Assembly (NCBI GenBank): GCA_019115605.1
Contig: DXDG01000001.1
Span: forward strand, 62,001 to 126,000
Reading direction: 5' to 3'
From: Candidatus Alistipes faecigallinarum
GTDB lineage: Bacteria > Bacteroidota > Bacteroidia > Bacteroidales > Rikenellaceae
DNA: 64,000 bases
The notes beneath the pieces are model-generated. The model was not told the DNA's origin. It saw only the letters and a program-made list of their open reading frames with translations, and did no database searches. Shown here in pieces: positions 63,624 to 64,000 of this stretch (position 1 is the stretch's first letter; the number at the start of each line of letters is the position of its first letter). The position numbers and the translations under genes are program-made.

Positions 63624-64000
63624 TGGTCAAGATACTCTGGGTGGACGACGAAGTCGAACTGCTGAAGCCGCATGTCCTCTTTCTCCGACAGAAGGGCTAC
63701 GAGGTAGACACCTGCAACAACGGATACGACGCCATCGACATGGCTTCGGAGGAGCCCTACGACCTGATCATCCTCGACGAGATGATGCCCGGCATGACGG
63801 GGCTCGAAACCCTTCCGAAGATCAAGGAGGTGCGCCCGACGACGCCGGTCATCATGGTGACCAAGAGTGAGGAGGAGAACATCATGGACAAGGCCATCGG
63901 CTCGAAGATCGCCGACTACCTCATCAAGCCCGTGAATCCCAACCAGGTGCTGCTGTCGATCAAGAAGAACGTCCACCAGCAGCAGCTCGTTACCGAGCAG
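63624..64000 (+). CDS. porX: PorX-type response regulator, N-terminal part (cut by window edge)
   Basis: About 125 residues of a receiver domain are present: MVKILWVDDEVELLKPHVLFL with acidic pocket D8-D9, phospho-acceptor Asp52 in LIILDEMMPGMTG, VIMVTKSEEENIMDKAIGSKIADYLIKPVNPNQ with the conserved Lys, and the closing helix. The SEEENIM..AIGSKIADYLIKPVNPNQ stretch is a hallmark of PorX, the Bacteroidetes response regulator whose C-terminal part is a PglZ (alkaline-phosphatase-like) domain and which, with PorY and SigP, controls type IX secretion genes in Porphyromonas. The PglZ part lies beyond the window, so the full architecture is inferred. Confidence 0.84.

Overview
The window looks like a chromosomal segment of a GC-rich member of the Bacteroidales, most likely Alistipes or another Rikenellaceae. 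Four things point there. There are at least 19 putative promoters of the Bacteroidetes form (TTG, about 19-22 bases, then TAnnTTTG, or the TAnnTTTG box alone). Genes generally lack a Shine-Dalgarno sequence. The gene content is typical: two-subunit methylmalonyl-CoA mutase, type III glutamine synthetase, a PorX-type response regulator, a KDO gene set, an IleRS of the 'type 2' class and a 29-residue mS38/bS22-like ribosomal peptide. Coding DNA is strongly GC-rich while intergenic DNA is AT-rich. This taxonomic call is inference; no rRNA or tRNA gene was seen.

Layout. 1-364: 3' end of an M16 peptidase gene. 502-7571 (minus): one long operon rsfS-ftsH-cdsA-psd-AI-2E-type permease-riboflavin kinase-ahcY, ending at a terminator shared with the M16 gene. 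7798-10526 (plus): an organoarsenical-resistance-like cluster (ArsR regulator, small thioredoxin, ArsF-like lipoprotein, ArsG-like permease with a frameshift, ArsP-like permease). 10538-11437 (minus): OxyR with both redox cysteines. 11633-14576: trpS and a CLC channel. 14946-16216: a lipoprotein gene frameshifted just after its signal peptide. 16410-17046: a membrane protein/XRE regulator pair with a palindrome on its promoter. 17119-24190 (minus): GH97 glycosidase, the KDO operon kdsB-kdsA-kdsD, and lon. 24310-33648 (plus): valS, rnhA, an MsbA-like ABC exporter, ileS and a DksA-like gene. 33876-35752: POTRA/beta-barrel protein. 35843-38076 (minus): BlaI-M56 peptidase pair. 38286-41261 (plus): amino-sugar kinase, murQ, a helix-hairpin-helix protein, rpsU. 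41351-43993 (minus): YgbA-family protein and glutamine synthetase III. 44471-48459: mutA-mutB. 48547-62646 (minus): an alcohol dehydrogenase; a PpiD-like foldase with its own promoter; and a long operon rng-mfd-coaX-beta-barrel-TPR-lptC-CNNM/CorC protein. 62882-63272 (minus): HU and the 29-residue ribosomal peptide. 63624-end: porX, cut by the window edge.

Function. Much of the window serves the envelope: phospholipid synthesis (cdsA, psd), lipid A/LPS (kdsB, kdsA, kdsD, lptC, MsbA-like exporter), outer-membrane proteins and periplasmic folding, and muropeptide salvage. The rest is mostly translation and protein quality control (three tRNA synthetases, S21, RsfS, FtsH, Lon, RNase G, Mfd). The accessory points of most interest are the arsenical cluster with two matched TTCG-N8-CGAA operators, the swapped GIHH signature of IleRS, a freestanding riboflavin kinase, an M56 peptidase with two plug-like segments and 57-bp coding repeats, and two promoters placed so close to their start codons that the mRNAs should be leaderless.
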